The translations under genes were made by a program, and so were the position numbers. This document shows positions 10,830 through 23,712 of a stretch of DNA of 64,000 nucleotides, in pieces. Location: positions 224,782,597 through 224,846,596 of the forward strand of contig NC_061117.1 in assembly GCF_002878395.1 (NCBI RefSeq), in the 5' to 3' direction. The notes under the pieces were generated by a model. It was not told the DNA's origin and did no database searches. It saw nothing but the letters and a program-made list of their open reading frames with translations. The stretch is from Capsicum annuum (lineage: Eukaryota > Streptophyta > Magnoliopsida > Solanales > Solanaceae). Numbering within the stretch: position 1 is the first letter of the stretch; each line of letters starts with the position of its first letter.

Positions 10830-12200
10830 AAAATTCAATATACAATATATACACTCCAATATACAATATATATTTTTAAAAAAATATATAAACAATTACA
10901 CATGTATACGTACCATTCAATATATAATTATATGTGACTATACGTACTACTTTAAATAAAACATATGCTATAATAGTATAATATATATATATATATATAC
11001 ACTACAATATATATATATATACTAATTTATAAAATATATACACATGTATACGTTAAATATATACTACTTTAGAAGATATATACACATATATATGCACCAT
11101 TCAATATATATGTACTACTTTAAATAAAATATATACTACAATATACATATATATATATATATATACACAACAATATGTATAAATATATAGTTACATACTA
11201 ATTTATAAAATATATACACTTGTATACTTTAAAGATATACGTCTATAGAAGATATATACACATATATACGCACCATTCAATATATATGTACTACTTTAAA
11301 AAAAGTATATACTACAATATATATACTAATTTATAAAACATAAAGTAATGTATACGTTAAATATACACGTCTATAGAAGATCTATTCACATATATACACT
11401 CTATTCTATGTATATGTAATACTTTAAATCAAATATACTATAATATATATACATTACAATATATATTTGTATAGTTATATACTAATTTATGAAACATATA
11501 CACATGTATACGTTAAATATACACGTCTATAGAAGATCTATTCACATATATACACTCTATTCTATGTATATGTAATACTTTAAATGAGATATACTACAAT
11601 ATATATACATTACAAATATATAGTTAAATACTAATTTATAAAATATATACACATGTATACGTTAAATATACACGTCTATAGAAGATCTATTCACATATAC
11701 ACACTCTATTCTATGTATATGTAATACTTTAAATGAGATATACTACAATATATATACATTACAATATATATTTGTATAGTTATATACTAATTTATAAAAC
11801 ATATACACATGTATACGTTAAATATACACGTCTATAGAAGATTTATTCACATATATACACTCTATTCTATGTATATGCACCATTCAATGTATATATACTA
11901 CTACTTATAAAATATACTACATTATATATACATTACAATATATATAGATATACTTATATACTAATTTATAAAACATATACACATGTATACATTAAATATA
12001 CACTTCTATAAAAGATATATACACGTGTATACGCACCATTCAATGTATATATACTACTACTTATAAAATATACTACATTATATATACATTACAATATATA
12101 TAGATATACTTATATACTAATTTATAAAACATATACACATGTATACGTTAAATATACACTTCTATAGAAGATATATGCACAAATATACAAAACATATGCT
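10830..12200. repeat. AT-rich tandem array inside the hAT element
   Basis: A block with the core TGTATACGTTAAATATACAC, then ATAGAAGAT, then TACTAATTTATAAAA recurs near 11350, 11508, 11656, 11812, 11990 and 12146, so the period is about 150-180 bp. More diverged units run back to about 10850. It is almost pure A/T and has no coding frame. Confidence 0.85.
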
Positions 12201-12413
12201 ACTTAATATAATAAATTAATAATATTTGGTAGTAAATTAATAATATATTAGAAGTAAGTTTTTAATTTAAAGCAGAAAACTAGAAATTCAATTTAAAATT
12301 TTAAATCGTTAAATAAAAAAAAATAAAAAACAAGGACTAAGGAGTGAATGAATTTGGGGGATTTTATTGATTGCAAAATGATCCAAAATTTATAATTTAC
12401 ATGAATGAAAAAT

Positions 12414-14676
12414 CTATAAATTATGCATCATTTTTTCCAACTCATTCATGTTAATATTAATGGGAACTTGCATAGGATAGTCGAAGTCAACGGGGGCAAA
12501 ACCATGCATTGGACTTGATTCTGCTGAGTTCTCCCGTGAAGTCATAATTTCTTCAAGTTTCAGCTCGTTGCTCGGCTCCGGTTCCATTCCTTGGTTTCTT
12601 CTTTCCGCTCTAATCCAATCTCTGAGGCAAACTAGAACATTCATTGCATTGCTTCCCAATGAGTGTCGGTTGTCTCCAAGCTGCTGTCGTCCCTGACTAA
12701 AGGCGCTCTCTGATGCAACGGTTGACATTGGAACATTCAAGATATCTCTAGCTAATCTTGAAAGCACAGGATATTGTGTTTCATTACTCCTCCACCAATC
12801 CAACGTGTTGATCCGTCGTCTGCGATCCTCTGGTGTCGTCCGAAGATAATATTTCAGCTCTTCCTGATAAGTTGATGTGTAAGTTCTCTCATCAACACTG
12901 TTCCAACAATTTGAATCATAAAACGAATCAGAAAAACCACTATGTGCCGGCCTTTTAGAAGATGATGGCTCCTCGGGAGGATGAGGAGCGACAGTTGGAG
13001 TGATATTTGTAGGTACGGCTAAATCAAATAAATCAGCATAGTGATTATATAATTTTTCTATGTAATCCTTTGCATCAGCCGTAGCTGTCCACAAATCAGG
13101 TTGTACTTATTCAGAATCATGGTTAGTATTTATTTCTAAGTTAATATAAATAAGAGTACTAAAGTGACACATATGATTATATTTCATGCACGGATTTAGC
13201 ATAGCACCAACCAAGTAAATAGGGGGAATCGGGAAAAAATATTTTTTAAATTTCGTAAACATGGCGCCAACAGCTTCTTTATAACCTTCTTTATTTTTAT
13301 ATTCTTTGAGCAAACCAGAAATATCGGCTATATATGCCAAAATATTACAAACAGTAGGATAATAAGCACCGAAAAATATAACCGTAGCTACATAAAATTT
13401 TTCTAAAAACTTAACAAGATCATTAATTACAACCCAATCAGAATTATGTAACATGTAATCAGCAGAATCAACAAATGAACCGCAATATTGGTTAAAAGCT
13501 AGTGTGATAGAAATTCTATATTTATAACAAGTTTTTAAAAATTCATACGTAGAATTCTATCTAGTATCAATTTCCTCAGGCATCAAAATCGATGTAAGTC
13601 CATTTTCTTGACATTTAACTTTAAATTCTCTAATTCTCGATCTACGATTATTTCCTTGAATAAAAAATCAACGGCAAGACGAATTTTTTCAATATAAAGC
13701 TCAAAAAACTCAAGACCATCTTTTACAATTAAATTATATATATGACATGCACACTTAATGAAAAATTTCAGGCAAGGGCGGAGATAGCGTAGATTTTGTT
13801 TTTGCATTACGAAATTACTATCCATCCAATGACAAGTAACGGTTAAATAATCATTTTTATTTATAGCACAACCAAGATCAGAAGTTAGGGACAATCTACA
13901 TTGAATATTTTTTAAGAATGTTGATAAATAAAAACAATATTGTGAATGGAGTCTAAAAATATCAGACCGACAAGTAGTTCTAGGAATACCATTAAACATA
14001 GGATTATAAATTGCTTGTATATAACGAATAAAGGCATCAGAAGAAGGAAAACTAAAAGGCAAACAACCCACAGCTACCATTTTAGCTATTTCTTCCCTGT
14101 CCCTCAATTTATTATACTTCTTTGTTACGTGACCGGTTGCTGGGTCCATTCTAGTTTGCGTTGACCCACCAACATCCCCACTACCTTTTGCAATATTTAA
14201 CTCTCTTTTGTGATCTTCAGCTATATGTCTCATTAACGTACCCGTATCCCCTTGCTTGCCTCCACAATATCTGATATACGTTCAAAAAATTGTCATGCAA
14301 TACTAGTTCTTTTATGAGGTTTTGGGGCACTGGGAGGACGGGAAGGGAGATTAACTGATACAGATCTAACGTTAGCATCTCCTACTGCGGGTGTCTCAGC
14401 AATATTTTCATTATCTTCATTTAAATTAACCGCATCTACTTCATTTTCTTCTTCTATACCATAATTTTCCTGAGCTTCTACATAATCCATATCGTGAGCA
14501 CCTACACCTATTTCTTCCTCAAAAGATGTACCAAGCGGTACCGGAGGCGAAGGCACACGGGTATATCTACTACTTGAACTACCTCTACCGCTAGTAATTC
14601 GCTTTTTACTACCACTACCGCTTCCGGGACAAAAAATTTTAACACCTTTAATAGCGAGGTTTCTTAATTTATCCAT
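12414..14676 (-). pseudogene. hAT transposase relic
   Basis: Pieces in three frames make up one transposase. It starts at the ATG at 14676 (MDKLRNLAIKG) with an acidic N-terminal region. The BED zinc finger near 14290-14215 is split by a TGA and a frame change; its CGGKQGDTGTLMRHIAEDH half lies in another frame. The central catalytic region (14233-13583 and 13454-13107) includes CHIYNLIVKDGLEFF. The C-terminal hAT dimerisation domain (13094-12414) contains NVPMSTVASESAFSQGRQ and SLGSNAMNVLVCLRDW. Stops lie near 14293, 13583 and 13107. It cannot make a full protein now. Confidence 0.88.
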
Positions 14677-15705
14677 AATATAAATTAAATTAAACTAAAA
14701 ATATTCAAAATACACAAATATAATAAAATTAAATATTAAACAATTAATACAATAAATAAAAATTAAACGTAAGAGATGGAACGACTACCAAATTTTGGAA
14801 GTATCCGAAGATTGCGACTTTAGAAACTTCCGCTCGTACTTTGTAAACGAAAAATTAAAAAATTAAAGTGAACACTTTAAGAAATTAAATATATTGAATA
14901 TTTGAGAATTGAGAATTGAGATTTGAGAGAGAATGAGATTTGAGAGAGTGAAAAATTGTGTGAAAAATGATTTAAAGTTGTAGGGTATTTATAGATTTTT
15001 TTTTTGGATTAAAAAATATTTTTTAAAGTTTTTTTTTTTTTTTTTAATAAATGGACCCAAACTAGCCGTTTGGACCCAAAAAGGGCTATATAGCCGTTGA
15101 GCCAACGGCTAGTTTGGCCCAAAATCCAAAAATATTTTTTTTAAAATTTTTCCGAGCCGGACCGGGCCGGTTAACCGGCGGGCCTGGACAGGGCTTGGTT
15201 CGGGCCGGGTTAACCGGGCTCATTTTGACAAAATAACCGATCCGGGATCCTGAACCCTAAAGCCCTAGGACTTACCGGGCCGGATCAAACCGGATCGGAT
15301 TACGTAGTCGGGCCCCGACCCGACCCACTTGACACCCCTACTTTCATTACACCCTTACTCTATCTATCTATTTTTATTTGACGCACCTCAAAATTGAGCA
15401 AATTAAAGAAGATTTTTTAATACAATGTGTCTATGTCAAATATATTAAGTATTTTTTGTGAATATATAATATACAATTCTCCAAAAAAAGTGTAGCTATT
15501 CTAAATACATGTATCAATGCATAGAGTGAATTGTTTGAATCTAACGAAAAATACTGGGTATTGATCGAAATTTTCTGAAAAAAAAAAATATATATCCGCA
15601 TATCTTGATCAAAATTTATAAAACTTGATTCTATCGAAAAACAAAATGTGCGAGTAAAATTGAATGGAGTGGATAGATATAACTCTTCCAAAAGTGTATT
15701 ATAAC

Positions 15706-15860
15706 TTTTTTTTTTTTTTTCTGTGGTTTTCGGGCTGTTTCAAGGTGGGTTCACCACGGGGCCTTGGGGACGCGGCCGGTATAACCCTGCTGGTGCTCGA
15801 ACTGGCGACCTAAATGACTTTCTCCTCATGCCTTTACCATAGCACCCTTTGTCCTAGCGT
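15706..15860 (-). repeat. SINE with tRNA-like head and A tail
   Basis: On the minus strand it reads GGGTGCTATGGTAAAGGCAT (box A-like), CCAGTTCGAGCACC (box B-like), then AACCCTGC... and an A-rich tail at 15706-15719. The layout fits a Solanaceae SINE. Confidence 0.65.
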
Positions 15861-16166
15861 CGAAAATCATACGAATACTGTCCGTCCACCCCACCCCCCC
15901 AAAACCCAAAACGCACACCCTCTGAATATCATTAATTTCTTCCGAAAAAAATGTCAGTACTAACAAATTTGTTTATTTCATTTGACCTAAATATTTTTTT
16001 TTTTTTGGCTCTTTCTCATTTCCTTGTAACTACTCCAAAGAAGAAGCTTACTTTTGCTTCTTAGTCTGTTGTTTTTTCTGTTTTTAAATTTTAACCATTT
16101 TAGTGAAATAATCTCAGCATTTGATTTCTGTACTTTTGTTTGTATATGCATCTTGTTATTATACTA

Positions 16167-16415
16167 TTCCCTCCGTTTGAAAAAGAATGACCTATTTTGA
16201 CTTGACACAAATTTTAAGAAAATAAAGAAGATTTTTGAATCTCATGATCTTAAATTAAAGTTGTGTCAAATGTACCAAAATACCCTTTAATCTTGTGGTT
16301 CTAAACTTGTCATGTAAAAAGTTGAAATTAATGTATTGTCAAAAAAGGAAAGGAATAATTCTTTTTTAAATAGACTAAAAAGGAAAATAAGTCATTCGTT
16401 TTTAAACGGAGGGAG
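16167..16415. mobile_element. Stowaway MITE
   Basis: A 249-bp element. The left end is TTCCCTCCGTTTGAAAAAGA and the right end AAACGGAGGGAG. It is flanked by TA on both sides (16165-16166 and 16416-16417). These are the ends and TA target of Tc1/mariner-derived Stowaway MITEs. A related copy lies at 62085-62332. Confidence 0.88.
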
Positions 16416-16594
16416 TATTAGATAAAGGATATACTAAGCGCTATTTTTCCTTTCTGAATTTATATGATACAAATGAATTGAGGTGTAAATTAGGCTTTTC
16501 TTTTTGTATGATTTTACATATTTTAAGTTGTTAATATTTGATCTATAATTACTATTTTTTATGTATTTTCTAAAAATATAAAAGATTCAAAATA

Positions 16595-16725
16595 TACACG
16601 AACGATATATTCAATGTAGTCCCACGTAGTATGGTCTGACGAAGGTAAAATGTACGTATTCTATATCACTATTTTCGAAAAAGTAAGAGGTTTTTTTCAA
16701 TAGACCCTCGACTCAGGACAAAAAA
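16595..16725 (-). repeat. TS-type SINE fragment
   Basis: The plus strand reads TCAATGTAGTCCCACGTAG, then GGTAAAATGTACG, then AAGTAAGAGG and TCAATAGACCCTCGACTCAG. This is the TS SINE in reverse and diverged. The following 300 bp show nothing else that I can name. Confidence 0.6.
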
Positions 16726-17490
16726 AATAATAAACAAAGCAGTAATAAAACACCAAAGATGATGAAATAAGAGAAATAAGACACCCTTGATTAGTACTAT
16801 ACATTATACATTATCTAACCGAAAGCACACTCCTCTCTCACACCCTCCTAACTAGAAACTTCAACCTACGAGCAAAGCCTTAGAACTACTAACTTGGCTA
16901 CACTCTTTTTTACCGGTTGCAACTCACCTATATGCACTACCTCTCTAACCTGATTAGCGTCCTCAAAAGACAAGTTATATAATTAAATTAAAAGGAAAAA
17001 AAAAGATTGAATTTATAAAAATCCTCTCAATCAGAATCAGAAGCAATAATAAATAGTAATAGAATTATGTATCACTAACACAAACAATAAATTTATTTAT
17101 TTTCAAAAGCAAATGAACATATATAATACAATGTTTCATACGTCAATTTTCGTTTATATTTTGAAAAAAAATAAAAAATTATGGGTGTTTGCGAGCATCT
17201 ATTAGATTGGTAATCAAGTGTGAATAATGTAAATGCGAGTTGTAAAAGAACCTCAAGTCAAACTATATATAGTAGTAATATTTTATATAAATTTAATTTT
17301 ATGCATCAGCCTAGTGGATTTGGAACATGCATCAAGTATCTTAGAGAGGCTAAATAAGTGATTAAAGTAGTATACCTAAAGTGCAAATTTACTGAGAAAG
17401 TAGACTTTCAGCAAAAATAAACACTGAAACTAGTGAAGTGAAAAAATGAATGAAATGGACTGTGTATAAAAGAAAATTAATAAGATAAGG

Positions 17491-17615
17491 TACACGATTT
17501 ACCTTGTAAGGTAAGAGACACAATTTACCTTATAAGGTAAGGGACACAGTTTACCTAATAAGGTAAACTCACTACTTTACTTTATAAGATAAACTCACAA
17601 TTTTACCTTACATTC
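17491..17615. repeat. 26-bp palindromic tandem repeat, five units
   Basis: TTT of each unit falls at 17498, 17524, 17550, 17576 and 17602, so the period is exactly 26 bp. Each unit centres on a palindrome-like TTACCTTATAAGGTAA followed by GAGACACAA or ACTCACTAC. Units 2 and 3 are the best preserved. Confidence 0.85.
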
Positions 17616-17834
17616 TAGCATTTGAACTAACGGTGTTAACTTTGTAATAGACAAGGTAAACATTGTCCCTTTTGGAATTTTTCAATATTGGGGTGCTTTT
17701 TTAAAATTTTGACTAAAAAAACTTGCCTTTTAGACTCCGAACTCGGTGGAGGAGTATAATGGTCTAATCAGGCAAATCCTTGAGAAATGAGATTGGCCGT
17801 CAAAAGAGAAGTAATTATGACCCTTAGCTTTTAG

Positions 17835-17998
17835 CTTTGATACATGGTATGGTATATGTGATCAGGATGTTACGGGTTCAACCCTTGAAAATAGTCTCTG
17901 ACAGAAATGTAATATAAGGTTGCATATGATACATCCTTCTGGTGGAATCATTCCCCGGACACCGTGCATACCGATAACTTTATTACACCAAACGATTT
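17835..17998 (+). repeat. SolS-like SINE
   Basis: Contains a box B-like GGGTTCAACCC (17873-17884), then AAGGTTGCATATGATACATC, TTCCCCGGACACCGTGCAT and CTTTATTACACCAAACGATT with a T-rich end. This order is familiar from an abundant Solanaceae SINE (CCCTTCCCCGGACCCCGCGCATAGCGGGAG...GTGCACCGGGCTGCCC). A box A-like segment lies near 17840. Confidence 0.65.
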
Positions 17999-18469
17999 TT
18001 TTTACATGATATGGTGATCAACTCCACTAGTTTACTCCTTTCCTTTGAAAAAGAAAGAATCACACACTTATGATTTGTTTGATCAAAAAAATAAAAAATA
18101 TATTTATATTATTTGATATTTTTAAAATTAAAAATAGAATTAAAATTATGTTTGATGATTATAGTTTTGAATATATTGTAGACTTAAAATATACCGGCCT
18201 TTCTATAAAGTGAAAGGAAAACCTGAGTTAAAAAAAAAAAGAAGTAAAAATGCCTTAAAAGGTATTTTTTGAAAATTAAAAATTATGAAAATATATTGCT
18301 AAATACATTTTTAATTTTCATTGTCAAACAAGTATTTCAAATAAAATAAAAATATATTTTGAAATAAAGTGAAAATTTGGTGAATAATTTTTGTGGTCAA
18401 ATACCTACTTAATTTGACTTATCATGGATCAAAAGAATATTTTGGAGTTACCAGTTGTTAAGATCGATT

Positions 18470-18700
18470 TGCGTATGCTCACATTAGATCTGACGGAAAA
18501 GATGAAGAAAGCTAGAGAGAAATTTCGTGAGGAGAGAGAGAAATATGTGAGAGAATGATTCGTGGTAATACCTGTGGGTAAACTCCACGGCGGAAGGCTA
18601 TTTATATTAATGATTCAGAGTATGTACAATTACACAGAGAAATGAGAATAAAAGGTACAGTACCTAAAACCCAACAATATTCTCACATCCACATGTTGAA
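18470..18700 (-). repeat. Possible solo LTR of a retrotransposon
   Basis: On the minus strand it runs from TGTTGGGTTTTAGGTACTG through TACTCTGAATCATTAATATA and TCTCTCTAGC to GATCTTAACA, so it has TG...CA ends and a pyrimidine-rich body like a Copia LTR. No matching LTR or target duplication is visible. The short plus-strand frame from 18424 is probably incidental. From 18700 to 19790 I see AT-rich DNA with no gene. Confidence 0.35.
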
Positions 18701-19796
18701 GGTGACGAAAATGAGAATTTGTGTTGGATATGTGTGATCTTACTAGGAGAGATAAGATTAGGAATGAAACTATTCTCAATTTTCAAATATATAACATATT
18801 CAAAATGACAAAGTAATATAATTAAATTAGAATAGAGAAGATTTGAAATTACCAAAATACCCTCAATCAGAAACGACAATAAATAATAAAATTATTTATA
18901 CAAATACAACACCAAAATTATTTGTTAAAAAAAGCACATGAACATACAACCATTTTTGGTCCGTATAGCATATATTAAATTTACTTGGCTCATTCGTGTG
19001 TTTACTTTTATCTTTTGAATTTTGTTAGTATAAATCCTAGATTCGCCACTAATAACGGAAGAAATGATTTGGTAGACGATTGCTTTTTAGATTGATATCC
19101 TTTCAACAAAGAGTCTTTCATTTTTATACTCAAGAGATCTTCAATTTTACACATGAAAAAAAAAAACATTTTTCTTATTTATTTTGAAAGTGGCGAAGAG
19201 ATTCACTGGCCTAAAATAATACTAGTATTTTACTCTAACCATACAACTTTTCAGATGAAGCAATTCAAGGGTTGCAACCCACTGAACTAAAGCTCTTGCC
19301 ATACGCAAGCTTCGGAAAAAGACCAAACCACAAGAATCAATTGTACGCAAAAAAAAATCAGAGACAGACATCTCAAATGAAACAAATTTTCATGGCTGCA
19401 CCTTGCAAGTAACAGATTTTTTTCAGCAAAATGAACATAAAAAGGCTTCTATAGTTCTATTTAAACTAAACTACTATCAAACTTCACAAAGTTCCTAAAC
19501 ATATTTCTTGATCCTACATCTTCACTATCATCCTCCATCAACTAAAGACAATACTATATGTAACATTCTATGCCAAGGACAATCACCTATGTCCTCTTTT
19601 CTGAACCTAAACATGTAAGACTTTGTGTCAAAGTTACGTTAGCCCGGCTGTGTGGTTGATCTATTTCTGATATTCCCTGCTGCTATATGTACTACATCAC
19701 CTGTAAACTTCCATGAAAAAGACCTGCATTCTCTTGAATACAAGGTGCCGCCTTTGAAGTAGACCTGTATTCCTAAATAATGTGTATCCGGAGGAA

Positions 19797-22700
19797 CTAT
19801 TTAGCTGCAGATTCACTGGCCGTTAATCCTGATGCGAATGGACTGTCTGGCAGGTTGATCCGTTGATTGCTGCATTAAATACAACACCAACAATAACTAT
19901 AACGAGTCCAATTGAAAGTATAAGGCTAAAAGATGGAGACTTCGATCATAAATATGCCTCATGATCACCACAATTGGACAACCTACTATCGAACTATTTG
20001 ACATAGGTTTTGGACCTGTCTGCAAGACAATTACGCAAAGGTTTAATGCAACGTAAATACTCTAAACTCCTTTGGAATGGTATGATAGTAATCAGAAAGG
20101 CGAGGTAAAGAAACATCAAGAAAACCCTTTTTCTTTTAAAGTCCATTCCCAAGCAAGTAAATTGAAGTAAAAAGAAAAGGACTTGTTATCTGATTTTAAT
20201 CCAGAAAACACTCGGAGATAATGCAACTTGACTACCATCGGAACCAACTTATATGACTCCAATGTATACCTCTCGTCATCAGTATAAGGGCTTCCTGAAT
20301 ACTTGGGAATATCTTCATCTGAGGACCCACCATTCCGAACATCTAGTAGATGGCTGGAGCGTTCTGCTGACATATGCAGTCAGAAAATCAGAGTACTTCA
20401 AATAAATAACTTATGTTCATATAGCTAAAGTAAATAACGATAAGGAACATATACACACGCTGAGAAGTGTGAAATTCGTCCATGGGAGGGTGAGAATAGG
20501 ATAGAGTGGCCATGGGTTTCCTCGATAACTGCAGCTGTGCAAGTCGCCTAGTCTCAATTTCAAGGACTTGCTCTTCCATTAAGTGTTTCCTTAGCAGTCT
20601 GGGGGGCTTAAATCCTGTTGGCAGCCCATGAAATGTATTAGTTCAACGAAAGCAAACGCAGAGAGAGAACAAAAGGTAAATTTACGCAAAGGCTTTACAG
20701 CTATGGGCGTTCATCCAGCCGCGAAAGTAACTAAATCTTCCAGGCAGTCATGTAGGCAAAATATTTCGTAAGCGACTCTACATTTAAGGAAGTGAACAGA
20801 TGAAAGAGCAACAGCAGCAAGCCAGCACACCAAAAATTTGCAATTGTGGAAGAGAAGTTTTTTGTCTAAATTCAGGTTCTAAAGCCGCTTATGTTATGCT
20901 GAAGATTCTTTTTTGAACTATTAGTGTCTATTACATTTATTCAGTATCACTTTATTTTGTAGAATTAAAGCTTTGGCCTGCTGGCTTTGCCGCTTCTCAT
21001 TTTGGTGGAGATTATCGGGACGATTCTTTGCATACATACGGATCAAGATTACTCTCAAACCCAACTTCTGCTAGGCAAATGACACGTTTGACCACTACAC
21101 TAGGAACACTAACTGTAAAGTAGTGTCAGTTAAATTACCTAAACCCGACTTCTGCTAGGCAAATGACTCGTTTGACCACTACACTAGGAACACTAACTGT
21201 CAAGTAGCGTCATTTAAATTACCTAAACCCGACTTCTGCTAGGCAAATAACATATTTGACCACTACACTAGGAACACTAACTGTCAAGTAGTGTCATTTA
21301 AATTAACTACACTAATTTTGTAGTTTTTTGCATTGTGTGTATATATATAGAAGAAGCCACGGGTCCATCCACTCTGCGTCCAGGAAAAAAAGAACTACAT
21401 TCAGCCTACAACTGAGCAGAATTTCAGGTGCAAATGTCTTACTTTCTTGAAGTCCAGAATCGAAATCAGCATGCTGTAAGTGGTAAAATATTGATGATTC
21501 CAGTCTTTCCTGGTGCTTCCTGCAGTAAAGGAAATAAGATTAGACTGTGAATGAAAGAAGAGCAGAAATGTTGAGATTGATCATTGAGAAATAGTTGAAA
21601 GTATATCCGATCAAAAATAGAAACTACCAAACAAGTTAGTCGTTCACTTCATAGCCATACAACAGTTCACGGAAAAGGAAGATGAGAAGGCTGAATTCTC
21701 AATGCTACCCTATGCTTCCCTTACCAAAGTATGCAGAGGGCTATAAAAGGTTAACTTAAAATAGCAATCGAGATGTGTCACTAAGGAATAGCAGTATGAG
21801 TAGAAGCTATAAAGAGCATGATCCTACAAAAGTACCTTTCAGATAGCTTTGGCTTCTCCCTATACGGTTTGACAAGAACACGAGCACCACACACATAATG
21901 TGGATTTCCTGTTGATAAAACAATTTTTGCAGTATCTGCACTGAAGAACGTTACAAATCCAAACATTCGTTTCTGCTGACATGGCATTCTTACGTCTTGA
22001 ACTGGCCCAAAAGTTCTGGAAACAAAACCGAAAAGATAATCAGAGAAGTATTGAATGCTAAATAAAAGGCAAAGCACATAAGCATCACATGCTGTGTTGC
22101 ATACTCGAAGTAATCAGAGACATCTTCCTCCGTAAAAGTGCTCTCAGCAGGGAATGTCAAATATATTTGACGTGAACCACTAACAATAGGACCTGGATCA
22201 CTTCTTTCACCATAAGGGTCCATGTACTTTACTGCATCTTCAGCCAGTACTATGGAATGTTGTCCATGAGGCCTGTAGCATAGCATCCAAACATATTAGA
22301 AATTACATACGATCGTTTGATTGAATAAGCAACAATGCAAGAGTTCAGGTAAAACACCTTTCAATCAGACGAACAAACTTCAATCGAGCAAGAAGCTTTG
22401 TCAAATTATAGCCAGGTTTACCATGTCTCTGGCTCTCGGTTAGATACCCTTCCGCTTGGAGAGTTCTTCCGTATTTCTCATAATACATCATGGGCAGGGA
22501 TGCAATTGAAACAGGATGCCCTTTCTTATATTTCAAGAGCTCCGTTATCTCCAGCTCTAATTTCTCCAGGGAACCAGGTGAAAGTAATTCATCTTCATCA
22601 CCATATTCACATAAATTCGGTTCAATCATATGTGAGAAGCTCTCGGGAAATGGATGGCCATGAAAGTACCTACAGCTGGCACCATTTCTACAGAAGCCCT

Positions 22701-23235
22701 TGTTGAAATAGTGGCAAGCCTTAGCTGGAAGTTTAAGCGGACATGGAGAATTTCTACCGCGTCTGATAAGGGCTGCTTCTGGATAGCAATAATCACTTGG
22801 GTAATTCAAATTTCCGAAGTCGGTTGTTTCTTCAGGTTGGAGGAACTGTTGCTGAGGGTCATAGCCAGGGTAGAAAATTTCAGTTAAACAAGAATGTTCA
22901 TCAGAGAGTTGAGGTTTGCAGCGAGAAGCCGCTACATGGAAAGCCGATGATGGTGAATGAGGTGGAAAACGTCCAAACTGCAGTAGGGGATCTGCTGTAT
23001 TAACCGGAGTTATAGAAGGACTGCAAAACACTGAAGTGGAGTTCAGGTTAAGTGCATCTTTCGCTTTTTGGATCACGTTGTGAATTAAGGTATCAGGTCC
23101 TAACGCTAATCGGATCATTTCCTGGTCTGGATAGTCTTGCAAGTAAATATAGCCAATAATCTTCCTCGTAACATGTTCAGGTTCAACTCTCATGATTCTT
23201 TCATGCACAAGTTTCGCTGCATCAAAAGGGTCCAT
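19797..23235 (-). CDS. CCCH zinc finger, LOTUS and RRM RNA-binding protein
   Basis: Seven coding exons (23235-22358, 22272-22105, 22015-21836, 21519-21443, 20614-20459, 20366-20270, 19869-19797) join in frame to 542 residues. The start ATG at 23235 ([10 protein letters not shown]) lies just inside an exon whose acceptor is ATGCAG|TGGCTC at 23248, so a 5'UTR intron is likely; a possible donor is GG|GTATGTT near 24567. Domains in order: conserved N-terminal helix region (1-60); a CCCH finger with C174, C182, C188 and H192; an OST-HTH/LOTUS domain (about 222-310, [12 protein letters not shown] to [12 protein letters not shown]); an RRM (about 328-400, IYLTFP and RMFGFVTF); and a C-terminal coil ([20 protein letters not shown]). 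The order matches plant C3H18/C3H46-type proteins, thought to bind RNA. The exon 5 to 6 junction has two possible acceptors 3 bp apart (CAGCAG). Confidence 0.93.
21057..21308 (-). repeat. 84-bp tandem repeat, three copies, in a C3H gene intron
   Basis: Units 21057-21140, 21141-21224 and 21225-21308 share AACCC(A/G)ACTTCTGCTAGGC, TTTGACCACTACACTAGGAA and CACTAACTGT(A/C)AAGTAG. They differ by single bases. The array sits in intron 4, between the exons at 21519-21443 and 20614-20459. Confidence 0.92.
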
Positions 23236-23569
23236 TGCAGCGAGCCACTGCATCATGTGCAACAAATTAAACACAAAAGAGAAAAGGCGCAGTTTTAAGC
23301 CAAATAAAGGTACACCAAATGTTCATAGGCAGCAACACAGGGAAGTAAACAACGAGAGTCTAACACCATACATAGCTTTTAATTTTACAAACTAACGTAT
23401 ATAGATAGGCTAACACTGCTATAGGATGCCTGTATGCAGAGGCAAGTAAACCAAGTATTCGACACACAACATAAATATACATACATGTGAAAAACTACTA
23501 AACGTCAACAATATTCTTAACCCATAATTTAAATTTCTATATGTGAATTAAGGACAGCCTTGGAGCAAC

Positions 23570-23712
23570 AATGTGACCTATAGCTCACAGCTTGGAGCCA
23601 TTGAAGCGACCACTAATGCCTGCATTAGGGTAGGTTGACTTCATCACACCCTTTATGGAACTGCCCTGTGTGAAAGCGGGATGCTTTATAACCAGCTGCC
23701 GTTCTTTTATAT
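23570..23712 (+). repeat. SINE-like fragment
   Basis: Text such as ATTAGGGTAGGTTGACTTCA, TCACACCC, then CTGTGTGAAAGCGGGATGCT and TTATAACCAGCTGCC resembles a Solanaceae SINE body. It lies in the likely 5'UTR intron of the CCCH gene. Confidence 0.5.

Larger units (their letters stand above)
10635..15340 (-). mobile_element. hAT DNA transposon, full length but with broken transposase
   Basis: The 4706-bp element is bounded by imperfect terminal inverted repeats, TAGAGGTGTCAA on the left and TTGACACCCCTA on the right. It is flanked by a perfect 8-bp target duplication CTTTCATT (10627-10634 and 15341-15348), the hAT hallmark. GC-rich subterminal regions rich in CCGGGCC and GGTTAACCGG lie inside both ends (10640-10740 and 15150-15330). 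The transposase is on the minus strand. About 1.4 kb between the transposase 3' end and the left terminus is an AT-rich tandem array. Confidence 0.93.

Noticed and set aside
14293..14676. Separate small Ser/Gly/Glu-rich protein on the minus strand
   Set aside because: It is the N-terminal part of the hAT transposase, cut by a TGA just before the BED finger.
17491..17615. CRISPR array
   Set aside because: The 26-bp period has no variable spacers, and the genome is a plant nuclear one.
18424..18558. Short plus-strand frame starting MDQKNILELPVV, 44 codons
   Set aside because: It overlaps a probable LTR remnant read on the other strand and shows only a Lys/Glu-rich low-complexity end.
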